Source: Clostridiaceae bacterium (lineage in GTDB: Bacteria; Bacillota; Clostridia; Oscillospirales; Acutalibacteraceae). Taken from it: a DNA stretch of 44,781 bases. Both the position numbers and the translations under genes were made by a program. Each line of letters opens with the position of its first letter. Positions within the stretch are counted from its first letter, which is position 1. Positions 17,006-24,638 of this stretch are shown here, in pieces. Location of the stretch: positions 1 through 44,781 of the forward strand of contig JAEEUW010000007.1 of the NCBI GenBank assembly GCA_016290665.1, given 5' to 3'. The notes beneath the pieces were generated by a model. That model saw only the letters and a list, made by a program, of their open reading frames with translations. It had not been told where the DNA came from and ran no database searches.

Positions 17006-18081
17006 GTCGGCTCACCCTCGCTTGCCTTCAGCTTTTCGGCGGTGTCGGCGGTGATCAGCGCGTCGATGACCTCGTCCATGTCGCCGTTGAGGAACTGCTC
17101 GAGCTTATAGATCGTCAGACCGATCCGGTGGTCGCTCACGCGGCCCTGCGGATAGTTATAGGTGCGGATGCGTTCGCTGCGGTCGCCGGTGCCGACCTGA
17201 CTTTTGCGCGCGTCGGCAATCGACGAGAGCTGCTTTTGCTGCTCGAGCTCAAAGAGCTTGCTGCGCAGCACGCGCATCGCCTTGTCCTTGTTCTTGTGCT
17301 GGCTGCGCTCATCCTGACACTCCACCACGAGCCCCGTGGGCAGATGGGTGATGCGGATGGCGGATTCGGTTTTGTTGATATGCTGGCCGCCCGCGCCGCT
17401 GGAACGGAAGGTGTCGATCTGCAGATCGGCGGGGTTCAGCTCCACCTCCACGTCTTCGGCCTCGGGCAAAACGGCCACGGTGGCCGTGGAGGTGTGGATG
17501 CGGCCCTGCGATTCGGTTTCGGGCACGCGCTGCACGCGGTGGACGCCGCTTTCAAACTTGAAGCGCGACCAGGCGCCCTCGCCGACCACGAGAAAGCTGA
17601 TTTCCTTGAAGCCGCCGAGCTCGGTTTCGTTCGTGCCGAGAATCTCGATTTTGAAGCCCCTGCGCTCGGCGTACATCGTATACATGCGGAACAGCACCGC
17701 CGCAAACAGGGCGGATTCTTCGCCGCCCGCGCCGCCGCGGATTTCGACGATCACGTTTTTGTCGTCGTTTTCGTCCCGCGGCAGCAGCAGCACGCGCAGC
17801 TCCTGCGAGAGCGCTTCCAGCGTTTTCTTCTGGGCGTCGAATTCCTCCTGCGCCAGCGCGCGCAGTTCCCTGTCGCTTTCGCTTTCCAGCAGCATCTTCG
17901 CGTCGTCCAGCGCCGCCTGCGCGGCCTTGTATCGGCGGAAGCAGGTCACGACCGGTTCCATTTTTTTGCGTTCCTTCATCAGCGAGGCAAACGCCGCCGG
18001 ATCCGACGCCGCGGCCGGATCGCACAGCTTTTGTTCCACTTCCCCGAAGCGCGCTTCCACCGCGCCGAGCTTTTCAATCAT
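17002..18081 (-). CDS. prfA: Peptide chain release factor 1
   Basis: 359 aa, usual length. Recognises UAA/UAG stop codons and triggers peptide release. The catalytic GGQ tripeptide is in [16 protein letters not shown] (about residue 228-243). The stop-codon reading PxT motif is PET in [16 protein letters not shown], confirming RF1 rather than RF2. No internal frameshift, consistent with RF1. Overlaps DUF951 and sua5 genes by 4 bp each. A prmC gene, often next to prfA, is not present here. Confidence 0.97.
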   Translation of the reverse strand: MIEKLGAVEARFGEVEQKLCDPAAASDPAAFASLMKERKKMEPVVTCFRRYKAAQAALDDAKMLLESESDRELRALAQEEFDAQKKTLEALSQELRVLLLPRDENDDKNVIVEIRGGAGGEESALFAAVLFRMYTMYAERRGFKIEILGTNETELGGFKEISFLVVGEGAWSRFKFESGVHRVQRVPETESQGRIHTSTATVAVLPEAEDVEVELNPADLQIDTFRSSGAGGQHINKTESAIRITHLPTGLVVECQDERSQHKNKDKAMRVLRSKLFELEQQKQLSSIADARKSQVGTGDRSERIRTYNYPQGRVSDHRIGLTIYKLEQFLNGDMDEVIDALITADTAEKLKASEGEPT

Positions 18082-18269
18082 GCCTGTTCCTCCGGTCGGG
18101 TAATCTTGCGGATGTTCTTTTCGGCCTTGCTGCGCGGGAGCATGACCTCGCGGCCGCAGCCGCGGCAGCGGAGCTTGAAATCCATGCCGGAACGCAGCAC
18201 GTCGAATTCAAACGCGCCGCAGGGATGCTTCTTTTTCATGGTGAGCACGTCGCCGACCCGAACGTCCAT
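18078..18269 (-). CDS. DUF951 domain-containing protein
   Basis: 63 aa, full family length. Opens MDVRVGDVLTMKKKHPCG and has CRGCGREVMLPRS, a small SH3-like/zinc-ribbon-like protein with three Cys (HPCG and CxxC). Conserved in Firmicutes, often near translation or GTPase genes; function unknown, nucleic-acid contact is a guess. First gene of the prfA operon, overlapping prfA by 4 bp, so it is probably co-translated with RF1. Confidence 0.92.
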   Translation of the reverse strand: MDVRVGDVLTMKKKHPCGAFEFDVLRSGMDFKLRCRGCGREVMLPRSKAEKNIRKITRPEEQA

Positions 18270-18309
18270 CTTCCGGTTGCCCCTTTCGTATTTTCAAAAC
18301 TAATAACAT

Positions 18310-18338
18310 ATTATACCAGCCTTTCCCGAAAATATCAA
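18310..18338 (-). promoter_or_regulatory. Promoter of the DUF951-prfA-sua5-coaE operon
   Basis: Minus strand TTGATA (18338-18333), 17-bp spacer, TATAAT (18315-18310), about 40 bp before the DUF951 start. Confidence 0.75.
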
Positions 18339-18439
18339 TCATGCGCCGCAAAAAAGAAGAAAATGCGCGTGAAGTACAATAAACCCGGTCCGTCCCGCAT
18401 AAGTATGAAAGACGTATCACAGCAGAAAGGAACCAGCCA

Positions 18440-19381
18440 ATGAAACAGTATTACCCCGAAAATCACCTGATCGCCACCGAAGAAAACCGCCGCATCCTCT
18501 CCTCCCCCGCCGCGCTCAAGGACGCGTGGTACAACGGAAAGCTGCTGGAGGCGCGGGCCGTCATGTGCGACAAGGATCACAATCTCCACGTCGATCTCGG
18601 CGTGATGCGCGGCCTGATTGCGCGCGAGGAGGGCGCCATCGGCATCAGCGACGGCTCCGTGCGCGACATCGCCGTCATTTCGCGCGTCAACAAGCCCGTG
18701 GTCTGCAAGATTCTGGGCTTTGCCCCGGGCGAGCGCGGGGAACCGCTGGCCCTGCTCAGCCGCCGTGCCGCCCAGGAGGACTGCATGCGCGACTATGTGC
18801 GGCTGCTGCGCCCCGGCGACGTGATCGACGCCGTGGTGACCCATCTGGAGCCGTTCGGCGTGTTCTGCGACATCGGCTGCGGCATCAGCGCCCTCATGCC
18901 GATCGACGCGATTTCGGTGTCGCGGATCCCGCACCCCTCGGCGCGGTTCCGGCCGGGGCAAAAGATCAAAGCCGTGGTCAAGGCCCGCGACGCGCAGGAC
19001 CGCGTGACGCTCAGCTATAAGGAGCTGCTGGGCACCTGGGAGGAGAACGCCGCCTTCTTCAAGCCCGGCGAAACCGTGCCCGGCATCGTGCGCTCCGTGG
19101 AACGCTACGGCATCTTCGTGGAGCTGCGCGAAAACCTCGCCGGTCTGGCGGAATACGTGCCCGGCGTGGAGCCCGGGCAGCACGCGAGCGTCTATATCAA
19201 GAGCCTGATTCCCGAACGCATGAAGATCAAGCTGATCATCGTCGATTCCTTCGACGCCGCCTATCCGGGCCGGCCGGCGCACTATTTCTTCACCGGCGAC
19301 CACATGGACCGCTGGGTCTATTCCCCCGCAGCCTGCCCGAAGGTGATCGAGACCGATTTCCGCCAGCCGGTCCTTGCGTGA
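18440..19381 (+). CDS. S1 RNA-binding domain protein (ribosomal S1-like)
   Basis: 313 aa. Three S1-type OB folds: a degenerate one at about 33-110 (GKLLEARAVMCDKDHNLHVD), a good one at about 128-195 (GDVIDAVVTHLEPFGVFCDI...RVTLSYKEL) and a third at about 212-280 (GETVPGIVRSVERYGIFVEL). Shorter than E. coli S1 and like the 3-domain clostridial RpsA-like proteins. Likely helps mRNA binding to ribosomes (family inference). RBS AAAGGA is eight bases before ATG 18440. A TACAAT box at 18375-18380 could be its -10, without a good -35. Confidence 0.88.
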   Translation: MKQYYPENHLIATEENRRILSSPAALKDAWYNGKLLEARAVMCDKDHNLHVDLGVMRGLIAREEGAIGISDGSVRDIAVISRVNKPVVCKILGFAPGERGEPLALLSRRAAQEDCMRDYVRLLRPGDVIDAVVTHLEPFGVFCDIGCGISALMPIDAISVSRIPHPSARFRPGQKIKAVVKARDAQDRVTLSYKELLGTWEENAAFFKPGETVPGIVRSVERYGIFVELRENLAGLAEYVPGVEPGQHASVYIKSLIPERMKIKLIIVDSFDAAYPGRPAHYFFTGDHMDRWVYSPAACPKVIETDFRQPVLA

Positions 19382-19389
19382 GAAAAAGC

Positions 19390-19419
19390 TTTACAAAACG
19401 AACAGCCCTGCGGTATAAT
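19390..19419 (+). promoter_or_regulatory. Promoter of the GH43 gene
   Basis: TTTACA (19390-19395), 18-bp spacer, TATAAT (19414-19419), starting 8 bp after the S1 protein stop. It excludes in-frame starts upstream of 19450. Confidence 0.75.
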
Positions 19420-19449
19420 GAAAAAAAACCGAAACAGGGGTCTGATTCC

Positions 19450-20301
19450 ATGAAGCTGCGCGACATCAACATCCGCGACCCGTTTGTTCTGTTTGAGGAC
19501 GGAACCTATTATCTGTACGGCACCCGGGGCAAAAATTTCGGCCAGAAGACCGCCGGGTTTGACGTATACACCTCCGCCGATCTGGAAACCTGGAGCGACC
19601 CGGCCGTCTGCTTCGATTCCGCCGCGAACGGCTGTAACCGCCACGTCAACTGGGCGCCGGAGGTGCACAAATACCGGGACGGCTATTACATGTTCGCCAC
19701 CTTCACCGCCGAAAGCGGCCTGCGCGGCACCTATATTCTGAAGGCCGACAGCCCGCGCGGCCCGTTCCTGCCGTGGTCGGAGGGCCCGGTGACGCCGAAG
19801 GAATGGGAATGCCTCGACGGCACGCTCTATGTGGACCCGGACGGCGCGCCCTACATGGTCTTTTGCCACGAGCACACGCAGATCGTCGACGGCACGATCG
19901 AATACATGCCGCTGACGCAAGACCTCCGGGCCGCGGCGGGCCGCCCGAAGACGATCTTCTACGGCTCGTCCATGCCCTTGGCGGAAAAAAAGCCCGCCGG
20001 TGAGCACTACATCACCGACGGCCCGTTCCTCTATCGCACAAAAACCGGCGCGCTGCTTTTGCTTTGGGCCACGTTCCTCGGCGGCCGCTACGCCGAATGC
20101 GTCGCCCGGTCGGACAACGGCGGCATCGACGGCAGGTTCGAGCATCTGCCGCCGCTGGTCACCGACGACGGCGGCCACGGCATGCTGTTCCGAAAGGACG
20201 GCAAGCTGCTTTTGACCTTCCATGCGCCCAACCGGTCGCTGTTTGAACGCCCGCAGTTCAGAGAAGTCGTCGACTGCGGCGACCATCTGGAGCAAGCGTA
20301 A
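19450..20301 (+). CDS. Glycoside hydrolase family 43 protein
   Basis: 283 aa, single five-bladed beta-propeller. GH43 enzymes cleave xylan, arabinan or related side chains by inversion. Motifs: INIRDPFVLFEDGTYYLYGT with the general-base Asp, NWAPEVHKYRDGYYMF, and LDGTLYVDPDG with the pKa-tuning Asp. The block ITDGPFLYR occupies the position of the general-acid Glu region; it has Asp where EGP/EAP is common, a form I associate with a particular GH43 subgroup. No signal peptide, so it probably acts on imported oligosaccharides. Start ATG 19450 has AGGGG upstream and lies after its own promoter. Confidence 0.92.
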   Translation: MKLRDINIRDPFVLFEDGTYYLYGTRGKNFGQKTAGFDVYTSADLETWSDPAVCFDSAANGCNRHVNWAPEVHKYRDGYYMFATFTAESGLRGTYILKADSPRGPFLPWSEGPVTPKEWECLDGTLYVDPDGAPYMVFCHEHTQIVDGTIEYMPLTQDLRAAAGRPKTIFYGSSMPLAEKKPAGEHYITDGPFLYRTKTGALLLLWATFLGGRYAECVARSDNGGIDGRFEHLPPLVTDDGGHGMLFRKDGKLLLTFHAPNRSLFERPQFREVVDCGDHLEQA

Positions 20302-20324
20302 AAGCAAAAAAAGAAGAGACGCAC

Positions 20325-20619
20325 GGGGCCCTTCCCGTAAGGAAGAATACGCCCTAAAATCGCTTCTTTTCCGCGATAACTGCTTTAAAAATCCGCCCAA
20401 GGCGTCAGCCTTGCGCGGATTTTGTGCATTGTTCTCACGAAAAATAATCTGATTTTAGGGTGCGCAGCAGTTTTTGAAGAACAAATTTTTTCATAAGGCA
20501 AAGCCGGAAGCCGCAGGAAACCTGACGGTTTTCAAGGATTCCGGCACAGCATTTGAGAAAATTAGTCTTCAAAAACCGATTCTTCCTTGCGGAAAGGGCC
20601 CCACGGGGCTTTTTTTGTT
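20325..20619. repeat. Nested palindromic element with three-way-junction fold between convergent genes
   Basis: Fills the 326-bp gap between GH43 (+) and the XRE gene (-). An outer 24-bp inverted repeat (20325-20348 with 20579-20602, 22/24 matches) encloses two arms. Arm A: 20352-20361 with 20451-20460 (10/10), capped by 20388-20403 with 20408-20423 (15/16, loop GTCA). Arm B: 20470-20480 with 20566-20576 (11/11), then 20484-20492 with 20555-20563 (one G-U), then 20503-20509 with 20539-20545 (7/7), capped by CAGG-AAA-CCTG. It ends with GGCCCCACGGGGCTTTTTTT. Either strand could end transcription here. No open frame with family similarity. Confidence 0.8.
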
Positions 20620-20627
20620 GCGCGGAA

Positions 20628-20834
20628 TCAGAAATAGAACACATCCTCAAACTGCCGGTCCAGCGCAATGCACAGCACCAGCGCCAGCTTGGCCGTGGGG
20701 CAGAACTGCCCGGTCTCGATGGAGCTGATCGTGTTGCGCGACACGCCGACCAGATCGGCCAGATCCTGCTGGGAGAGGTGCTTCTCTTTGCGCAGGGCTT
20801 TCAGATTGTTTTTTAATACCAACGCGTCGTTCAT
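20628..20834 (-). CDS. Small XRE-family (Cro/C1-type HTH) regulator
   Basis: 68 aa, almost all helix-turn-helix: LKALRKEKHLSQQDLADLVG, VSRNTISSIETGQFCPT, ALVLCIALDRQFEDVFYF. This is the YgzD/YozG-like stand-alone form. Start ATG 20834 has GAGG seven bases upstream; a TTG six bases further up is disfavoured. It follows a DUF6442 membrane-protein gene with a 9-bp gap. The palindromes at the operon promoter suggest autorepression (inference). Confidence 0.93.
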   Translation of the reverse strand: MNDALVLKNNLKALRKEKHLSQQDLADLVGVSRNTISSIETGQFCPTAKLALVLCIALDRQFEDVFYF

Positions 20835-20843
20835 AGCCAACCC

Positions 20844-21167
20844 TCACCTGTTTCGCATCTGCAGAAGCCATGCGACGAGCCAGGCGGCGGAAGCGACGCT
20901 ATAGCAGAGCGCGATCAACAGCTCGTGGGTCTTTTTCGCTTTGGCGTATTTCCGGAAAAACACGACCGCAAGGCCGGTCATCACCGCGAAGAGCAGCTCG
21001 AACGCCGGCCGCCCGAACACCGCGCCGTCGATCACGGCGGCAGCGAGCGCCAGGCAGACCGTCACGATCCAGCCGGCGCGGATGCCCGTTTTCGACAGCT
21101 CCACGTCCGCCACGTCTTTCCCTTTGTTTTCGTTCTGGCTGATGGCAAGGATTTCTTCTTTGTTCAT
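20844..21167 (-). CDS. DUF6442 family membrane protein
   Basis: 107 aa. Begins MNKEEILAISQNENKGKDVA, the conserved cytoplasmic N-terminus of this family, then three or four hydrophobic helices (about 31-49, 52-70, 80-104). Such proteins are typically encoded just upstream of a small XRE regulator, as here. Function unknown. RBS AAAGGAGG precedes ATG 21167. Confidence 0.88.
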   Translation of the reverse strand: MNKEEILAISQNENKGKDVADVELSKTGIRAGWIVTVCLALAAAVIDGAVFGRPAFELLFAVMTGLAVVFFRKYAKAKKTHELLIALCYSVASAAWLVAWLLQMRNR

Positions 21168-21187
21168 CCTGCAAACCTCCTTTTGCC

Positions 21188-21231
21188 AAGTTCACTTTGC
21201 ATATTGATTATAACACCGCCAAGTATACTTG
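21188..21231. promoter_or_regulatory. Paired operator-like palindromes at the DUF6442/XRE promoter
   Basis: CAAGTATACTTG (21220-21231) is a perfect palindrome between the -35 and -10 boxes. AAGTTCACTT (21188-21197), a near copy, lies downstream of the -10. The spacing suits two sites for the XRE protein. Confidence 0.6.
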
Positions 21232-21235
21232 TCAA
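21207..21235 (-). promoter_or_regulatory. Promoter of the DUF6442/XRE operon
   Basis: Minus strand TTGACA (21235-21230), 17-bp spacer, TATAAT (21212-21207): full consensus. Confidence 0.85.
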
Positions 21236-21254
21236 GAGGTTTTACAATCTTTTT

Positions 21255-21298
21255 TGAAAAGAAAAGCGCACGGCTGTCGTCCGGACAACCGTGCGTTT
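21255..21298 (-). terminator. Terminator of the leucine T-box operon
   Basis: A 15-bp stem with G-U pairs (21264-21278 with 21283-21297) lies right after the amidohydrolase stop, followed on the minus strand by CTTTTCTTTTC. Confidence 0.8.
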
Positions 21299-21306
21299 CT
21301 TTTTTG

Positions 21307-22107
21307 TTATAGCTTGATGTCAAACATCCGCTGCGCGTTCTGATAAAAGATGTGTTCCAGTTCGTCGTCGGTGAGGCCGAGCGACAACAGGTATTCGATC
21401 TCGTCCTTCGGGTCCCACATCGGAAAATCGGAGCCGAACAGCACGCGGTCCGCGCCGTAAAGCGCGATCAGCTTTTTTGCCGTGTCGCGGCTGACCCAGT
21501 GGAAGGTGGAGGAGGCGTCGACCGTGATGTTCGGGTACTTGTGCAGCGCTTCGGCCGCCTGGGCCCAGACCGACCAGCCGCCGAAGTGGGCGCCGATCAT
21601 CTGCAAATCGGGGTAATCCTCCAGCAGGGGAATCAGGCGGTTGACGTTGGAATAATCGTAGCGGTAGTCGCCGCAGTGCAGCAGCAGCGGCAGCTTGTGT
21701 TTGGCGCACAGCGCGCAGATCAGACGCCCGCGACTGTCGTCGATCGGGAACTGCTGTACGTCGGGGTGGAGCTTGACGCCCTTGAGGCCGAGTGCTTTGA
21801 GCTCGAGGATGTCCGCTTCCATGTCGGCGCTGTCGGGGTGCAGCGTGCCAAGACCGGTGAAGCGGCCGCCGCTTTGCCGCACGTTTTCGGCAATGAAGGT
21901 GTTGATGGAATGCACCTGATGCGGTGTGGTCGCCACCGAAAAGATGACGGAATGCACCACATGGGCGCGGGCGCTGACCGCTTTCAGCGTATCCAGCCGT
22001 CCGTCGAAGTTCATGCCGATGTCATAGAACGAACCGATCCCCGCGGCGGCTTTTTGCGCGATCTTGTCGGGATAGATATGACAGTGGGTATCAATCACAG
22101 GAAACAT
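21307..22107 (-). CDS. Amidohydrolase-2 family metal-dependent hydrolase/decarboxylase
   Basis: 266 aa TIM barrel. Metal sites are intact: VIDTHCHIYPD (HxH at residues 8-10), GVKLHPD, PLLLHCGDY, GAHFGG and LFGSDFPMWDP (catalytic Asp). The family (PF04909) includes decarboxylases such as ACMSD and hydrolases of cyclic or lactone substrates, so the reaction cannot be named. Start ATG 22107 has AGGGG nine bases upstream; a GTG at 22116 overlaps that site. Third gene of the Leu T-box operon, 12 bp after the fusion gene, so it likely acts on a product of that pathway. Confidence 0.9.
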   Translation of the reverse strand: MFPVIDTHCHIYPDKIAQKAAAGIGSFYDIGMNFDGRLDTLKAVSARAHVVHSVIFSVATTPHQVHSINTFIAENVRQSGGRFTGLGTLHPDSADMEADILELKALGLKGVKLHPDVQQFPIDDSRGRLICALCAKHKLPLLLHCGDYRYDYSNVNRLIPLLEDYPDLQMIGAHFGGWSVWAQAAEALHKYPNITVDASSTFHWVSRDTAKKLIALYGADRVLFGSDFPMWDPKDEIEYLLSLGLTDDELEHIFYQNAQRMFDIKL

Positions 22108-22119
22108 TGCTTGCACCCC

Positions 22120-24636
22120 TTACGCCGTTTCAATCGCGGCGGCCTTCTCAAGCCCGTATTTCTTCACCGCGTTTTCGCGCATCTTGAATTTCTGGATCTT
22201 GCCGGCGGCATTCATCGGGAAGCCGTCCACAAAGTCGATATAGCGCGGCACCTTGTGCTTGGCCATGTGATCGAGGATATACTGCTTCATCTCCTGCTCG
22301 GTCATGCTTTCGCCCTCTTTGAGGATGATGCAGGCGCAGATCTCTTCGCCGTACTGCTCGTCGGGCACGCCGATGACCTGCACGTCCTTGACCTTGTCGT
22401 GGGTATAGATGAACTCTTCGATCTCTTTGGGATAGATGTTTTCGCCGCCGCGGATGATCATGTCCTTCAGGCGGCCCGTGATGCGGTAGTTGCCCTCCGG
22501 CGTCTTGCAGGCGAGGTCGCCCGTGTGGAGCCAGCCGTCCTTGTCGATCGCTTCGGCGGTGGCCTTCGGCATCTTGTAGTAGCCCTTCATGATGTTGTAT
22601 CCGCGCGCCACGAATTCGCCGATCTCGCCGACGGGCAGATCTTTGCCCGTTTCGGGGTCGATGATTTTGCATTCGATCTCAGGCATGGCGCGGCCCACGG
22701 TGTTGACGCGGACCTCCAGCGGGTCGTCGGTGGAGCTCATCGTGCAGCCCGGCGAGGCCTCAGTCTGGCCGTAGACGATGACGATCTCGGTCATGTGCAT
22801 CTTGTTGACCACGTCCTGCATCTTGCTGACCGGGCAGGGGGAACCCGCCATAATGCCGGTGCGCATATGGGAAAAGTCGGTCTTCGGGAAATCGGGATGC
22901 TCCAGCATGGCGATGAACATGGTGGGCACGCCGTGGAACGCCGTGATTTTCTCCTGATTGATGCAGGCCAGCGACGATTTCGGGCTGAAATAGGGGATGG
23001 GGCACAGTGTGGTGCCGTGGGTCATCGAGGCGGTCATGGCGAGTACCATGCCGAAGCAATGGAACATCGGCACCTGCACCATCATGCGGTCCGCGGTGGA
23101 AAGATCCATCCGGTCGCCGATGCATTTGCCGTCGTTGACCACGTTGTAGTGCGTCAGCATTACGCCCTTGGGGAAGCCGGTGGTGCCGGAGGTATACTGC
23201 ATGTTGCAGACGGAATGGGGGTCCACGTTGGCCGCAATGCGCCAGACCTCCTCCTTCGGCACGTTGTCGGCGCGCTCGAGCAGCTCTTCCCAGGTCAGGC
23301 AGCCCTTCTGGCGGAAGCCGACGGTGACCACGTTGCGCAAAAACGGCAGGCGTTTCGCGTGCAGCGGCTTGCCGGGCACGGTGGTTTCCAGCTCGGGACA
23401 GAGCTCCGCCATAATCTTCGAATAGTTGGAATCGCGGAAGCCCTCCACCAGCACCACGGTGTGGGTGTCGGACTGCTTGAACAGATACTCCGCTTCGTGG
23501 ATCTTGTAGGCGGTGTTGACGGTCACCAGAATGGCGCCGATCTTGGTCGTGGCCCAGAAGGTGATGTACCACTGCGGAATGTTCGTGGCCCAGATCGCCA
23601 CCTTGGCGCCGGGCTTGACGCCCACGGCGAGCAGCGCGCGGGCGCATTCGTCCACGTCGTCGCGGAACTGCTCATAGGTGCGCGTGTAATCGAGGGTGGT
23701 ATATTTGAATGCGTACTGGTCGGGGAATTCCTCCACCATCTTGTCGAGCACCTGCGAAAAGGTCTTTTCAATCAGCGCGTCCTTTTTCCAGACGTAGCGG
23801 CCCGTTTCGGCGCGGTTGAGATAAAGGTGGTGCTTCTGGCGCGAGGGCGTTTCAAAGGCGGAAAGGTAGTTTTCAAAGTGCGAAAGAATGATGTCCATTT
23901 CGGGCAGGTCGGGCATCCACTGCGGCTCCCAGTGCAGCGACAGAAAGCCGTCGTAGTTGACGGAGGACAGTGCGCGCATCACGTCGCGCAGCGGCAGGTC
24001 GCCCTCGCCGATCAGGCAGAACCGGCGGCCCTCGCCGTCGTCCTCGCTGTCGGTCAGCTCCACGTGCCTGATATAGGCGCCGAGGTTTTTGATCGTGTCT
24101 TCGGTGCTCTCGTTTGCAAGGAACATCGGCTCGTGCACCGCCCACAGCGCGCACAGCGCGTCGCTGGCGAACGATTCCAGCGTCTCGCGCAGCAGCGCCG
24201 TGTTGCAGAACAGGCCCCGGGTCTCCAACAGGATGGCGACGCCCTTTTCTTCGGCGGCGTCCACCGTCTGCGCCAGACAGCGCAGCACGTTTTCCCCGGC
24301 GTTTTCCCGGTCGCCCGAGGCGTGAACGCTGATATACGGCATACGCAGGGACGCCGCAAACGCAAGCTTTTCTTTGATTGCGGCGGCGTTGGCGTCGGCG
24401 TTTTCGTCCGACAGATCCAGATCCAGCGCAAGATTCACCGGGCGGATGTTCTTTTCCGCCAGCTCGCGCACGGTGGCGCCGATGGAGTATTTGTGAAACG
24501 GTCCCTCCCGGTCGAACAGGGCGGGATCCATGCCGTCATAAAGCTCAATGCCGGAAAAGCCGAGCTCTTCGGCAAGGGTCAGATAGTCCGCCCAGCCGTA
24601 AGACTGCCAGCCGCGGATGGAAAAGGAAAGATTCAT
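22120..24636 (-). CDS. Fusion: TIM-barrel sugar isomerase/epimerase-like domain + acyl-CoA synthetase
   Basis: 838 aa. Residues 1 to about 265 are an AP-endonuclease-2/xylose-isomerase-like TIM barrel (LAEELGFSGIELYDG, ISVHASGD, AILLETRG, YIRHVELTD, GEGDLPLRDVMRAL, DGFLSLHWEP); metal-binding Glu and His positions look kept. Residues about 290-830 are a complete AMP-binding acyl-CoA ligase: YTSGTTGFPKGVMLTH (phosphate loop), VYGQTEASPG, DGWLHTGDLA, GRLKDMIIRGGENIYPKEIE (hinge) and GKIQKFKMRE (catalytic Lys). The ligase part resembles medium/long-chain fatty acyl-CoA ligases. The frame is open throughout. It starts 2 bp after the LeuA-like stop, so it is coupled. Inferred role: making a CoA thioester of a small hydroxy-, keto- or sugar-like acid produced or isomerised nearby. 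Confidence 0.9.
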   Translation of the reverse strand: MNLSFSIRGWQSYGWADYLTLAEELGFSGIELYDGMDPALFDREGPFHKYSIGATVRELAEKNIRPVNLALDLDLSDENADANAAAIKEKLAFAASLRMPYISVHASGDRENAGENVLRCLAQTVDAAEEKGVAILLETRGLFCNTALLRETLESFASDALCALWAVHEPMFLANESTEDTIKNLGAYIRHVELTDSEDDGEGRRFCLIGEGDLPLRDVMRALSSVNYDGFLSLHWEPQWMPDLPEMDIILSHFENYLSAFETPSRQKHHLYLNRAETGRYVWKKDALIEKTFSQVLDKMVEEFPDQYAFKYTTLDYTRTYEQFRDDVDECARALLAVGVKPGAKVAIWATNIPQWYITFWATTKIGAILVTVNTAYKIHEAEYLFKQSDTHTVVLVEGFRDSNYSKIMAELCPELETTVPGKPLHAKRLPFLRNVVTVGFRQKGCLTWEELLERADNVPKEEVWRIAANVDPHSVCNMQYTSGTTGFPKGVMLTHYNVVNDGKCIGDRMDLSTADRMMVQVPMFHCFGMVLAMTASMTHGTTLCPIPYFSPKSSLACINQEKITAFHGVPTMFIAMLEHPDFPKTDFSHMRTGIMAGSPCPVSKMQDVVNKMHMTEIVIVYGQTEASPGCTMSSTDDPLEVRVNTVGRAMPEIECKIIDPETGKDLPVGEIGEFVARGYNIMKGYYKMPKATAEAIDKDGWLHTGDLACKTPEGNYRITGRLKDMIIRGGENIYPKEIEEFIYTHDKVKDVQVIGVPDEQYGEEICACIILKEGESMTEQEMKQYILDHMAKHKVPRYIDFVDGFPMNAAGKIQKFKMRENAVKKYGLEKAAAIETA

Positions 24637-24638
24637 GC

